Below, piece by piece: positions 34,756 through 46,700 of a stretch of 64,000 nt of DNA (positions are counted from its first letter, which is position 1; the number at the start of each line of letters is the position of its first letter). The translations under genes and the position numbers were made by a program. The notes under the pieces are model-generated. The model had not been told where the DNA came from. It ran no database searches and saw nothing but the letters and a program-made list of their open reading frames with translations. Source of the stretch: Rhizophagus clarus (lineage: Eukaryota > Glomeromycota > Glomeromycetes > Glomerales > Glomeraceae); contig BLAL01000197.1 in NCBI GenBank assembly GCA_015698045.1, positions 744,001-808,000 on the forward strand, read 5' to 3'.

Positions 34756-35463
34756 CTAAGAATAATTGGATCGGTTCCAACCTCTACTTAGACCAAAATA
34801 TTTTAATTTAAGATACAATCTAGTTTCTCTGATAGTTTTATAAGTAATTCTACAACCGTGAATATGAAGTGCTTGGAGTCTTAGGCAGGAATGAATAATA
34901 TTACAAATTGATTCTTCAGAAAATTCTATACGGTAAGAAATATCTAGATATTCTAATTTATAGCATGAATTTGCGATTGCATATAGACCTTTATCAGTTA
35001 TTAATCCAGTATCATCTTTTCTTTCATGATAATAAATTCTCAAGTTGAGATACTTCAGATTGGGGTATAATTCTGCTATTCGATTTAATGTTTTATCACT
35101 GAATCCTGTACTATTATTCAAATTTAAATGAATTATATTTGGGAATAGATGTGTAATATGTTTGAATTTTTTATCTGAAAGTCGCCAGTAGCTTGGGATT
35201 TCTAAATGAGTTACATTCAAATAATAAAATGGTTTGGTCCCCAAGAGACTCTTCTGCTTCTCACTTATTGTTTTCATAAAAATTTTTCGTATATTACTAT
35301 TCTTTAGCTCAACTCGTTTCCATAGAACAGAAACACCGCATCTGTACCACAATCGGCAGACAAATAAAGTGGGATAGAGGGATTTAACTATTGCTAGAAA
35401 ATGTAAAATATGATTTAATAGTTCTGGTAAATATATAACTCTTGAATGTATCATAATTAGCAA
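34756..35463 (-). CDS. F-box/LRR protein carried by the outer element
   Basis: A whole 235-residue frame. Residues about 11-50 form an F-box (LPELLNHILHFLAIVKSL, then VCRLWYRCGVSVLWKRVEL), followed by leucine-rich repeats of the AMN1/FBXL kind (THLFPNIIHLNLNNSTGFSD, LYPNLKYLNLR, SCYKLEYLDISYRIEFSEES, CLRLQALHIHGCRITYKTI). Such proteins recruit substrates to SCF ubiquitin ligases by binding Skp1 through the F-box. The inner element has nothing at this place: there the two small ORFs that flank this gene lie 35 bp apart. The simplest reading is a host gene captured by the outer element. F-box genes are very numerous in arbuscular mycorrhizal fungi. Confidence 0.8.
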   Translation of the reverse strand: MLIMIHSRVIYLPELLNHILHFLAIVKSLYPTLFVCRLWYRCGVSVLWKRVELKNSNIRKIFMKTISEKQKSLLGTKPFYYLNVTHLEIPSYWRLSDKKFKHITHLFPNIIHLNLNNSTGFSDKTLNRIAELYPNLKYLNLRIYYHERKDDTGLITDKGLYAIANSCYKLEYLDISYRIEFSEESICNIIHSCLRLQALHIHGCRITYKTIRETRLYLKLKYFGLSRGWNRSNYS

Positions 35464-35615
35464 ATATTATATGCTAATTTAAAATATGGATAACACTCTA
35501 GCTTTACTCACTAGAAAAAAAAAGAAAAGCTGAGTTTATTAGTATTCCTGGCATTCGTAATAATATTAGAAGAAAAAAAAGATGCAAAGGAATTTTATAG
35601 GTTAGCCAAGTCTTT

Positions 35616-35810
35616 TCAGTCTATTAAACACCCTTGATAATTATTTTGCACAAAATCTAACTCTCGTGCTAATCTATCTAATGTTAATTGTAGTCCAATT
35701 ATATAAAGTTTTTGACGATCTTCTGCTCTAACTCCATTTTGGAATACCATTTTGATATTCTTTTTTACTTCATCTATAATATCCTCTAATCCCACTATGC
35801 TGGTTGTCAT
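35616..35810 (-). CDS. 64-residue ORF of the Polinton-like elements (outer copy)
   Basis: The frame MTTSIVGLEDIIDEVKKNIK to NNYQGCLID is helical and acidic. A near-identical ORF lies at 47521-47706 in the inner element, including the 40-50 bp before the ATG. Unknown function. In the outer element it sits directly upstream (in transcription order, downstream) of the polymerase gene. Confidence 0.5.
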   Translation of the reverse strand: MTTSIVGLEDIIDEVKKNIKMVFQNGVRAEDRQKLYIIGLQLTLDRLARELDFVQNNYQGCLID

Positions 35811-35856
35811 TTTTTAGTGATTTATAACTAAATATTTAATATGCTAGAAAAAAAAT
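35811..35856 (-). promoter_or_regulatory. Repeated upstream motif (outer copy)
   Basis: On the - strand: TTTTTTTTCTAGCATATTAA, then ATATTTAGTTATAAATCACT just before the ATG of the 64-residue ORF. The same pattern precedes three ORFs of the inner element. It looks like a shared promoter/leader. Confidence 0.5.
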
Positions 35857-35913
35857 CTAATAATGTATACACTATACCTTTTATAAATATGACTTTTCTA
35901 ACCCATTACTAAA

Positions 35914-38900
35914 TTATGTCTGAATGCTAGATATATGGGATACACATTCATTTTGATATTTCTCTGGGAGCTTGGCACTCATAGCTCTTTTTTCGGCCTC
36001 TTTATGGGGGACACCAACTTTTACCATTTTCTTATATGCTATAGTACGCCAATGCATATATGGTAAAGGAGTTATCCCATTTGATAATATCCAGTACTTA
36101 TCATTTCTGGGGCATAGGGCCTTTTTCTCAGACTCAACCAGGGATAATGTGTGATCCTTTGATCGGATACCTACATTCTTTGCATAGAATACTTCCTTAC
36201 CAAAGAGACAGTCCCAATATACTAATGTTATAGGATCTGCTTCTGAGCGTATAGTCAAGTCTCTAACCTCTTGTTCTGTCATTGTTGACCTATCTATTGG
36301 ATCATCAAGCAATGACCCTTCCAATGTTGGCATATAGGTATCTGTGGCCATCTCGCCCATACCTTTTTTACTAACTCCCTTATGCTTAGATTGCGTAGAT
36401 TTATCTGCTAAGACGTAATGGTATAATTTTGCCCGAATGTGATAGGATTCTGTGATCACCTTTCCTGGAGTTTCATCTTTATATTTCCCAACAGTTTGGT
36501 CTCCATTGAGATTGAAAAGGTCTGGATGCTCATTCATATCTTTATATATATCTTCAGTCTTGATATATATTATAAAGGAATCTGTATCCATATATCCAAG
36601 CCGTGCTTTATCTCCATATTTTTCTTTTATATAGCCATACCAGAATTCGTACATATGAAGCTTGCTGAGTCCTAGAACAGATGTTCCAATTATGATTGGT
36701 TTGTTAAGAGTCACGCTGGCCTTTCCCATATGTGCTCCTATAAGGGTGCTTCCAAGCTCTTTGGCATATTTAAATCTTGGGCTACGAACCTTATTTAAGA
36801 ATGCCTTTTCATCCCGCTCATTTATATTCCTCATGAGTTTGACATCTTGATACTTACGAACATTTTTCATAGTTTTACCATATACTGATACATTCATAAG
36901 TTTGAAAAAGTCACTCAGGAATGTATTTCCAGCTTTTTTAGCCTCATTACGTTTCTCAGTATTAAAAGATATATATGGTTCAAGCCAGTTAGTCTGGTCG
37001 AATGATAAGATTTCTGAAACCTCATCTACAACCATTCCCAACTTTACATAATACTGGAGTTCTTGGTAATGGATGACATAATCTTTTCGTAGGCCAAGAT
37101 GTGGGACTAATTTTTCTGTTGCAGAGAAGCGTCCTCCATCTAGATTATTAACAAGCTCTGTATTATATGGACTTAGCCAATCTTTTCCTACTGCAATATT
37201 TTCTACAGCTGGAGGCAAATCACTTAGATAGTCATGGGTTTTAAATGGAAAATGAGCATTAATATTTAAGAAATACCCTCGTTTAGCATCAGATCATGTA
37301 TTGAGAATCTTTTCAAGATATTTCCTTTGCATAACTGGATTCTTAAGTAAATATTCTCGACTGGCCTCCCATTGATAATTTTCGATAGGTAAATATTGAC
37401 TCATAGAATGACCATAAAGATTTGTTGCGTCTACATATGAGATCCAGGATGTGGGTTTGGACGGGTCATAGGCTTCTCCCATCTTGGGATTATTAGCCTT
37501 AAAATATCGTTGACAGGCCATTGATATACCGCCACGCTTGGCCTTTTCAATAAAATCATGCATAGCCATATCTGTGAATAGTTCGATCTTGACTCCTGTC
37601 ATTTTAAGCATAGAATCCCAGGATAGTGATGGGGCTGAAACATAGTGACTGGGATCAAGTTCATAATATTCCATAGACATTTTTCTAAATTCTGTCCAAA
37701 CATCTGCTAGAAGAAGTACGTCAATTTTAAGATAGAGATCATTATACTCACCTAGATTTTTACAATCGAATTCCTTCCATATTTTTTGGGCATGTTCATA
37801 ATCCTTTTGTGTAATTTTACCTCCAAGTATGCTATGGAATTCGTGGAATGGAGGGAGTTCTGTTTCCTTAAATCTATCTTGCGAATCTATGTAGTCATAA
37901 GGTTGGACCCCCTTGCGTGTAACTAAATCTATTTGTTCATCAGTATAGCCTAAATCCTTGAAATGCTTCTTAGTTATAGGCTTGTTATCACCTAAGTTTT
38001 CTGCAAGTTTGGCCAGGCTTGTGTTCATAAATTGCTGGCTATCGATATATTTAAGCTGACCCACTTTCATGGTCTTATATTGCTCAAATGTTTCAGCTAT
38101 GACTCTGATTTGATGGGCATTAACTGATCGTCCAACAGATTCACAGACCAAATGTGAATCATATCCACGAAAGTTATGGAATATGACTGGGATTGGGGTT
38201 TTCCAATCCTGTATTTGGAGCTTAAGATTGCAATCCTTATGAGATGCTCCACGAAACTTACCTGTAATATGGCAGTGATCCCAAACCTTATTAGCCTTAG
38301 CTTTTTTACTAGCAATAGCTTTAGTTGCCTTATCAATAGTTATTTGGATGCCATTATATTCTGCTGACTCTTTTTTAAAGTTTTTTAGCTTTTCTTTAAA
38401 ATAGGTTATTTTATCTTCTAAGCACTCGATTTTATCTATATCTATATCAAACTTATTTTTGCAAATCCAACAGCTAATAGCTTCAGCAAATCTTTTCTTG
38501 TCTTCCTCAGTTTCAATTCGATCAGCTTTATTGGCTAATACCTCATTAATTCTAACCAGCTCCTGATCGATTTGACAAACAAATTCTTGGGTAGGATTTT
38601 CACCTCGATATAAGAAAGGCCCCCACACATCTCCTGTATCGATCCAGTGGACCATATAGCTGAAGCTGTTTGCTTTCTGTTCAGCAAGTTTTTGCATGCT
38701 TCCCCCATATGCCTCATTGCATTTCTTATTATCTGCCTCGAAGTCTGCTATAATTACACATGGGGCATTGATCATCCTACCATAGTTCTTGAATTCCATA
38801 AAGTCATCGACTCCTTTCTGAGGTAGTTTGACTATTTGACATTCTTCACCCTGTCCAAAGCAATGATCTTGATGACAGTTTCGGGTTGCTTTTGAAGACC

Positions 38901-40206
38901 AACTTATATCACATCGGTTGCATGAATATCTCTTTCCATGATGCTTTGTATCTTTGAATCTTAATCCATCATGATTCTTTATCCAAAGGAAGTGATTCTT
39001 TTGCACGTACTTGTCATCCTCAGATTTGGTAATATCTGTAAGAACCATGAGATATATTTCATGGGGTCTGTTATAGTTCTTACTAAAAATTACGCTTTTA
39101 GATGTAGTAGTTTTTTCGTTCCATTTCCAGACATTTATGGAGATATCAGGATTCATCTCCTCTATCTTTTGAAAATACGTGGACAAATAGGAGTGGGCAT
39201 AGGGATTCCGTCGAGCTTAACCTTTTTCAGATATGGTTTTAGCTTCTTAGCTCTAAAGATTCTTTCAAGATGCTCTGTATGTCCATCCTGATATGCGAAA
39301 TAACATCCAAAAGCTCCTTGAAGACATTTTTCAGATAATTTGTTTGTCTCTGGATCAATTAATCCTTGATTATCTGGATTGATGGTACACTTTGTATTTG
39401 CAAGCTTTTTGGGTGTGATGGTATAGGAGCCACCTGTAGCTTGACGGAATGGATATGTTTCAATACTTATATAATTTATATATCTAAGAATAAAACCTGA
39501 TTCATATATCAATTGATCTGAAATCATTTTGTCGATATGACTAACAGTTTTGGCAAAATGTTCATCAATATCCTTTTCTGAAAGAAGTACACCCATTTTT
39601 CCTCTATGATATGTATTAAGTTCTTTAGTCTCATAATTTGCTTTATCTGTAGGATCACCTCTTCCTTTATATTTGTATTTTACATATGTAGCATTTATGA
39701 CCAATGCTGTTTTTATTTGATCTTTTCTGCGAAGCTCTTCTTGTAATACACTGGTTATTGCCTCTCTTGATGCTTCTGTAAGTTGAGGCATATAAGGGGC
39801 ATCTGCATATTTTGTTTGTTCAGCTTGTTGTTTATTGAATGCATATTTGGGATTATTGCTAGATGGAACTTTTCCTTCCCATACAGTTATATTCCTGAGA
39901 TTATTATGTTGTCTAGCAGGATCATAACTTCTTTCTACAAATACGATGTCAGTCTCTTGGGTTATTGGAGTTAGCTCATTTCTTTGCATCTCTCTATGTG
40001 CTTGAGTTGTTGGGCCAGGTCCAGCTTCAAGATCATCCTCTTGGATTTCATCCTGCATGGTGGGCTGTGATTCAAAAGCCTCATCGTCTGCCTGTAATAG
40101 GTCATGATGTAATCGCTGACATTCTTTTAAGTTTTTTGGCAAATCACATTCTTCTCCAATTATTTCAGTCCAGCTTCGACGTAATCTTGCACCCCATGTT
40201 TTCATA
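35914..40206 (-). pseudogene. DNA polymerase B of the outer element, main part (broken)
   Basis: Relic of a protein-primed-type family B polymerase as in Polintons. In order on the - strand: an N-terminal linker, an HNH/endonuclease-VII-like zinc site (VWDHCHITGKFRGASHKDCN), exonuclease motifs (IIADFEADNK, FHNFRGYDSH, LYLKIDVLLLADVW), palm motifs (SYVDATNLYG, KLMNVSVYGKTM, GYMDTDSF) and the C-terminal SAKLPEKYQNEC. It is broken, with about two breaks, and the inner element sits inside its 5' part; the first portion lies at 55609-55943. Only moderately similar to the inner element's polymerase, unlike the integrase/Gag half. Confidence 0.85.
40202..40206. repeat. Target duplication TCATA, left side of inner element
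   Basis: TCATA immediately precedes the inner element's ATATAGACC end and recurs at 55604-55608 directly after its other end. Confidence 0.85.
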
Positions 40207-41372
40207 ATATAGACCAATTTGGGGGTCCTGGGACAAAAGTATCCAGAAATATTCCCAGATATATTTTCGAACCCTTCTAGCTATACAAAGCCACTATAAA
40301 ATTTAAATCTCTAGCCCAAATTTAGACTCTTCCTGCTATCCAAATATTTTGGTATTAAATTTGACATTAAATTACCCCGCCAAATACCAAGAATAAAACA
40401 ATCTTTATAGCCTTTATAGCCCCGATTTGAATCCCAAATAATATATCAAAAAAATATGCTATTTTGCTTGCCTTTGGAAGTAGCCTCGAATATTGAGAAA
40501 CGAAGTGACGAAATATGAGAGGGTACGACCCTTACAAGACTAATATGCATACCAATTTTTTATGATATTCTAGAATTAATTCTAAAGCTGATTCATTGAT
40601 AAAATCAAAGGGTCACAAAGTCTAACCTCTGAGTACCCAAAAATTTTTCGTATGATTTAGTGAAGCTAAGTCATACGAAAAATTGGATAACAGGAAAGAG
40701 TTCTAAATATTATTCTACTATATTCTAGCATACAAGTAATTTCACGATATGCAGGAAACCATTCTAGAGCCATTTCTATTACCAAAACATTAGGACAAAT
40801 AAGTCATACGAAAAAATTTTATAAGTCATAAAAAAAAATTAAGTCATACGAAAAATTGGATAACAGGAAAGAGTTCTAAATATTATTCTACTTTATTCTA
40901 GCATACAAATAATTTCACAATACGCAGAAAACCATTCTAGACCCATTTTATTAAGAAAATCATTAGGACAAATAAGTCATACGAAAAAATTTTATAAGTC
41001 ATAAAAAAAAATTAAGTCATACGAAAAATTGGATAACAGGAAAGAGTTCTAAATATTATTCTACTTTATTCTAGCATACAAATAATTTCACAATACGCAG
41101 AAAACCATTCTAGACCCATTTTATTAAGAAAATCATAAGGACAAATAAGTCATACGAAAAAAATTACACCTATAAGTCTCACCTCTAAATCATACGAAAA
41201 ATTGCTAACTATTCTGAGTACACCGAGCCTTATCCCGAAGCCTGTCAACATATTGAATCACATAGTATCCTTTAACATGCAATGGGCACCGTCCTGAAGT
41301 AGAACCAGTAGGCTTACCACATTCACTGCAAGGGATGCGTGGCTTAGCCTTCCAATGTAAATGGCATCCTTC
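40207..41372. repeat. Left terminal inverted repeat, inner element
   Basis: Inverted partner of 54438-55603, equal in length. A hairpin at 40641-40685 (AATTTTTCGTATGA with TCATACGAAAAATT) sits at nearly the same distance from the end as the hairpin of the outer element. It is followed by a 173-bp tandem repeat, three copies from 40668 to about 41186, rich in AAGTCATACGAAAAA. Confidence 0.88.
40668..41186. repeat. 173-bp tandem repeat within the terminal repeat
   Basis: Three units starting at 40668, 40841 and 41014, each beginning AAGTCATACGAAAAATTGGA and ending in A/T-rich sequence with further AAGTCATACGAAAAA copies. The first unit is a little more diverged than the other two. Mirrored in the right terminal repeat. 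Confidence 0.85.
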
Positions 41373-41450
41373 AGGTCGCATGCAGGGGACTCCATGGGCC
41401 TTGCCAGTATTAAGTAAGTATGGACAGAAATATTCTCCGATCATTTTCAC
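41205..41450 (-). CDS. Cys/His-rich small protein, second type (inner element)
   Basis: An 81-residue frame: MKMIGEYFCPYLLNTGKAHG, RPEGCHLHWKAKPRIPC, then ECGKPTGSTSGRCPLHV and YVDRLRDKARCTQNS. It has the same core as the protein at 29253-29537 but is clearly diverged, and matches the terminal-repeat type of the inner element. Its 3' part lies inside the terminal inverted repeat and is therefore copied at the other end (54438-54604). Likely zinc-binding; role unknown. It is divergent from the polymerase gene, with 130 bp between the starts. Confidence 0.6.
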   Translation of the reverse strand: MKMIGEYFCPYLLNTGKAHGVPCMRPEGCHLHWKAKPRIPCSECGKPTGSTSGRCPLHVKGYYVIQYVDRLRDKARCTQNS

Positions 41451-41579
41451 TATATAGGGAAATAATTAATTAAAGAGAAAAATCTGTAAGGGTAATATAT
41501 TGCCCCGAATATATATAAACACCTAGGAAATTAATTAATTAAATAAAAAAAATTGTAAAGGTATTATATACAAATCAGT

Positions 41580-44500
41580 ATGGCAAGAAGTGACAAAAAA
41601 AATCGAACTTGTGAACGATGTGGAAAAGAGTGTGCAAATCCTAATAAACTTCGTGAGCACTTAAATAGAAAGTTTAAATGCAAGCCAATACCTATTCAAA
41701 CCCCCACCCCACAGGTCAAAAACCAAGGGGGTGCTCCAGTAGTCCATGTCCGAGGAAAGGATCGAAGAAAGGAGAAGTCAAAAGTAGTTAATCCAATTCC
41801 AGATCCGCAATTGGTAAACCAAACTCCAGTTCCTGTGTCAGAATCCCAAAAGGAAGCTCCTATACTTGGTATCGACTACATCACAGAAGAGGAGGCAAAG
41901 AACTGGGTCAGCCCAAATGCACGAAAACCTGGTGAGCATTATAAAACATGGGGAAAAAGATTGGTTCAAAAGTGGAAAGAACTCGATTTAGGAGAACATG
42001 ATATACCAATAAGCTTGGATGAATGTCTAACTCTTTATCATGATCTCGAACAATATGATCCAGAGGCAGTTCGCCAACCGACATTAAAAGAGTTAGAGAA
42101 ATATAGCAAGGTCTCTCCGAGGGATGAACCTAGCGAGGTTAAGCAACAAGACGGTCAGGTGGATTCTGAAGCCGGTCCCGGCCCAGCAACCCAAGCAAAC
42201 AGAAAAAAGCAAAGAAAGATGGTAGTCCCTATCACAGCAAAGGATATCCACTTTGAAGAATGTCCTGTTGGTAGGGATCTAGAAAGACCACATCAAAACC
42301 GGTCTTTAATGACCAAATGGGTGGGAGAAGTGCCCAGTCCAGAAGATAATCCTGCATATGCTTTTATTCAATCAATAGGTAATCCAGAAGAATATAAAAA
42401 AATACCATACATGCCTCAACTTATGGGACTAATTCGTCCAAAAATAACAGAAGTTCTCCAAACAGAACTTCATAGAAAAGACCAAATAAAATCAACTATA
42501 GTAGCATTATGCATGTATTCGATTACTAAAAGAAATCCAGATGGTACAAGAGATACAACATATGAAGAAAAACATCACAGAGGAGGAATGCGTCCAATTC
42601 TTATAGAAGGAGATATAGATGAACATATAACTCAAACTATAGGGAAAATAGATAATCATATTGAAAAAACGTTAAAAAAGGGATCTGGTTATGTTCTTGA
42701 ACGAATTCTTGAAATAACTATTGAAGCATATACTCTTCGTCGAGCTATCGGAGGGTCTTATAAGCCCACACCCAAGAAGCTAGCCAATACCAAGTGTACC
42801 ATTAATCCAGATAATAAAGGTCTCATCGATCCAGAAACAAATGCATTATCTGAAAAATGTCTTCAGGGTGCAATAGGATGTTATTTCGCTCATCAGGACG
42901 GAAAAACAAAGCATCTTGAAAGAATCTTTCGAGCTAATGATCTAAAACCATATCTAGAAAAGGTCAAGCTCGATGGTATCCCAATGCCCACTCCTATTTG
43001 TCCACGTATATTCAAAAAGATCGAGGAGATGAACCCTGATATCTCCATAAATGTCTGGGGATGGAACGAAAAAACTGCTACATCTAAAAGCATAATTTTT
43101 AGCAAGAATCCTAAAAGGCCACATGTAATATATCTCTTGGCTCTTACAGATATTACCAAATCAGAGGATGACAAGTACGCACAAAAGAATCACTTTCTCT
43201 GGATAAAGAACCATAATGGGTTAAGATACAGAGATACGAAACATCATGAAAAGAGATATACATGCAACCGATGCGATATAAGTTGGCCTTCAGAAGCATC
43301 CTTAAACAATCATCAAGATTATTGTCATGGATTAGGTGAAGCTTGTCAAAGAGTTAATCTACCAGTGAAAGGGGTCAATGATTTCGAACAGTTCAAGAAC
43401 TATAGCCGGATGATCAATTCTCCATGTGTAATTATAGCAGACTTTGAGGCTGGAAACAAAAAATCTGGTCTAATAAATGGAGGAAAAACCCGCATAATAT
43501 CAGAGCAATATGCTAATAGTTTCTGTTACCTAGTCCAATGGATCGATACTGGTGATGTATGGGGCCCTTTCCTATATCGAGGAAATAATGCTACCCAAGA
43601 ATTTGTTCGAAGAATAGATCAGGAGTTAATAGAAATAAATAATGTTCTAGCCATTAAGCATGAACGCATTGTGACAGAAGAAGACAAGAAGAAATTTGTT
43701 GAGGCTGATACCTGTTGGATTTGTAAAGGTAAGTTTAATATAAATATAGAGGAAATTAAGCGTCTAGAAAGCAAAATAGTTAGTCTTAAAGCAAAGCTAA
43801 AAACATTCAAAAAAGTAACTGCAGAATATAATGGTATCCAAACAACCATAGAAAAAGCAACCAAGGCAATTACCAGCGAAAAAGCTAAGGCTGATAAGGT
43901 CTGGGACCACTGTCACATCACAGGTAAGTTTCGAGGGACTGCACATAGAGATTGTAATCTCAAACTCCAAATCGAGCCATGGAAGACCCCAATCCCAGTA
44001 GTCTTTCATAACTTCCGGGGCTATGACTCTCACTTAGTCTGTGATTCTGTTGGACGCTCAGCTAATGCACATCATATTAGGGTTATAGCCGAGACATTTG
44101 AGCGATATAAGTCCATGAAGGTAGGTCAGCTCAAATATATCGATAGCCAGCAGTTCATGAACAATAGCTTGGCTAATCTTACAAAAAACTTGGGTGGCAA
44201 GCATCCAATCACAAGCCAGTATTTTAAGAGTCAAGGCTATTCAGATGAGCAAATTTCTCTAGCATTTCGCAAGGGAATATACTTCTATGACTATGTCAAT
44301 TCTCATGATAGGTTCTTAGAGACCGAGCTCCCACCAATCCACGAATTTACTTCAACCCTAAAAGGGAAGATCTCACAGGGGGACTATCAACATGCCCAGA
44401 AAGTATGGAAGACATTTGGATGTAAGAATCTAGGTGAGTACCACGATCTATATCTTAAAATCGATGTACTCTCTTTAGCTGATGTCTGGACCCAATTCAG

Positions 44501-46223
44501 AAAGACATGCATAAAATATTATGAACTCGATCCCAGCCACTATGTCTCTGCTCCATCCTTATCCTGGGACGGTATGCTTAAAAAGACTGGAGTTAAGATT
44601 GAGTTATTTACAGATATGTCGATGCATGACTTTGTCGAAAAGGCCAAGAGGGGTGGTATTTCTAAGGCTTGTAAACGATATTTCAAAGCCAATAATCCCA
44701 AGATGGGCCAGGCATTCAACCCATCCAAACCCACATCATGGATCTCTTATGTGGACGCAAATAATCTCTATGGTTGGGCTATGAGCCAGTTCTTACCTAT
44801 TGGAAACTATCAATGGGAAGCTAGCCGGGAATACCTTCTCAAAAACCCTGCTATGCAAAAGAAATATCTCGAAAAAATTCTTAAGACTAAGGCAAATGCC
44901 CCACGCGGATATTTCTTAAATATTAAGTCTCACTTCCTTCTCAAGACACATGATTATTTGAGAGACTTACCCCCAGCTGTGGAGAATGTCGCAGTAGGAA
45001 AGGATTGGCTTAGTCCATACAATGAGGAGCTTGTAAATAACTTGGATGGTGGACGCTTCTCTAAGACAGAAAAGTTAGTCCCCCACCTTGGCCCGAGAAA
45101 GGATTATGTCATCCATTACCTAGAGCTCCAATACTATGTGAAGTTAGGAATGGTTGTAGACGAGGTTTCAGAAATCCTTTCCTTCGACCAGACTAACTGG
45201 CTCGCCCCATATATTGCTTTTAATACTGAGAAACGACAAGGAGCTAAGAATGCCTTTGAAAAAGACTTCTTCAAGCTCATGAATAACTCAGTATATGGCA
45301 AGACTATGGAGAATGTTCGCAAATACTAGGATGTCAAGCTCATGAAATGTATTAATGAGCGGGATGAAAAGGCATTCTTGAATAAGGTTCGTAAGCCCTC
45401 ATTTAAGTATGCTAGACAGCTTGGAGATACACTGGTAGGAGCGCATATGGGAAAGGCTAGTGTGACTCTCAATAAGCCTATCATAGTTGGAGCATCTGTC
45501 TTAGGTCTTAGCAAGCTCCATATGTACCGCTTCTGGTATGGATATGTAAAGGAGAGATATGGTGATAATGCCCAGCTTGGCTATATGGACACAGATTCCT
45601 TTATAATTCTAATTATGACTGAGGATATTTATAAAGATATGGCCGAACGCCCAGATCTATTCGATCTCAATGATTCCAAAACTATTGGGTTATTCAAGGA
45701 TGAGACTCCAGGCAGTGTGATCACAGAATCTATGCATATTCGCTCTAAATTATACCACTATGTTTTAGCAGATAAGACTACACAGTCTAAGCACAAGGGG
45801 GTTAGTAAGAAAGGTATGGGCGAGATGGCCACTGATACATACTTCCCATCCTTAGGAGGGACTTTGCTAGATGATCCAGTAGACCAATCTGAAGTTTTCG
45901 ATCCTATGACCCAAGTATATCGGGACTGTCTCTTTGGTAAGGAAGTATTCCACGCCAAGAATGTAGGTTTCCGGTCAAAGGACCACATAATATCTCTGGT
46001 AGAATCGGAGAAGAAGGCACTCTGCCCCATAGATACTAAGCGCTGGATTCTATCTGATGGGGTTACTACTTTACCATATAGACATTGGCGAATCCAAGCA
46101 TATAAGAATATGGTCAAGGCTGGTATGTCCGAGGAGCAGGCCGAAAAAAGAGCTATAACTGCCAAGCTCCCAGAGAAATATCAAAACGAATGTGTGTCTC
46201 ACATATCTAGCCTTCAGCCATAA
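41580..46223 (+). pseudogene. DNA polymerase B of the inner element (broken)
   Basis: Relic of a protein-primed-type family B polymerase of about 1,550 codons. It starts MARSDKKNRTCERCGKECAN, a C2H2-type finger, then a Pro-rich linker, an HNH/endonuclease-VII-like site (VWDHCHITGKFRGTAHRDCN), exonuclease motifs (IIADFEAGNK, FHNFRGYDSH, YLKIDVLSLADVW), palm motifs (SYVDANNLYGWAM, KLMNNSVYGKTM, GYMDTDSF) and a tail DTKRWILSDGVTTLPYRHWR. Polinton polymerases copy the element from its ends using a protein primer. About one break. The start is supported by the matching MPRSDKKDTTC start in the outer element. Confidence 0.87.
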
Positions 46224-46281
46224 GCTAGACTTGTAAGCGAGTTGGACCAGTCATGACACAGAGTTTACATAAATATTAGAT

Positions 46282-46334
46282 ATTTTTTTTCTAGAGCGAT
46301 AAATATTCAGTTTATTTTTTCCAGATATATAAAA
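46282..46334 (+). promoter_or_regulatory. Repeated upstream motif (copy 1)
   Basis: TTTTTTTTCTAGAGCGATAA followed by ATATTCAGTTTATTTTTTCC and a short AT leader up to the ATG at 46335. Shares T8-CTRG-x-ATAnTAAATATTCAG with two more copies downstream. Confidence 0.5.
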
Positions 46335-46529
46335 ATGTCTTCTAAAAAATATTACACAGATTCGGAAAAAGAAAAGATATACACTATTGTGAATATCAAA
46401 GAGTCTATTATAACGCTGGAACGTGATGTAACTAAAATACATCAAAACCTTAAGACAATTGCCCGAGAAATCTATTATCTATATAATGCTATGGCACCCG
46501 AAGATTTCGAAAAAAATGTTAAGAAGTGA
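46335..46529 (+). CDS. 64-residue ORF unique to the inner element
   Basis: MSSKKYYTDSEKEKIYTIVN to EDFEKNVKK: lysine-rich and helical. Not found in the outer element. The ATG follows the repeated upstream motif at the expected distance, which supports it as a real small gene. No recognised domain. Confidence 0.4.
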   Translation: MSSKKYYTDSEKEKIYTIVNIKESIITLERDVTKIHQNLKTIAREIYYLYNAMAPEDFEKNVKK

Positions 46530-46583
46530 TATAGACGAAATGTACAACTCTATTTCTCATATTCATTCGGGAAAAGAAATACA

Positions 46584-46613
46584 ATCCAGTGATAATTAAT
46601 CAGTTATTTTTTC
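46584..46613 (+). repeat. Short repeat ATCCAGTGATAATTAAT
   Basis: ATCCAGTGATAATTAATCAG followed by TTATTTTTTC, repeated almost exactly at 47451-47482. Each copy lies at the end of one small gene, before the next upstream motif, so it may mark gene borders (terminator or duplicated spacer). Confidence 0.5.
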
Positions 46614-46648
46614 AGGTAGGTCCTCCCGCAGATCGATAAATTAAGGAA

Positions 46649-46700
46649 GTTTTTTTTTCTGGCATAATAAATATTCAGCTATAAAACATACCGCTAAAAA
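46649..46700 (+). promoter_or_regulatory. Repeated upstream motif (copy 2)
   Basis: TTTTTTTTTCTGGCATAATA, then AATATTCAGCTATAAAACAT, ending at the ATG at 46701. Same layout as the other copies. Confidence 0.55.

Noticed and set aside
38097-38336. Open frames overlapping the polymerase, Gag-like and integrase genes in other frames or strands
   Set aside because: All lie opposite or out of frame to genes with clear motifs, and none is supported by its own conserved motif.
40668-41186. CRISPR-like array
   Set aside because: The 173-bp units are whole tandem repeats without unique spacers, lie in a transposon end and are in a eukaryotic context.
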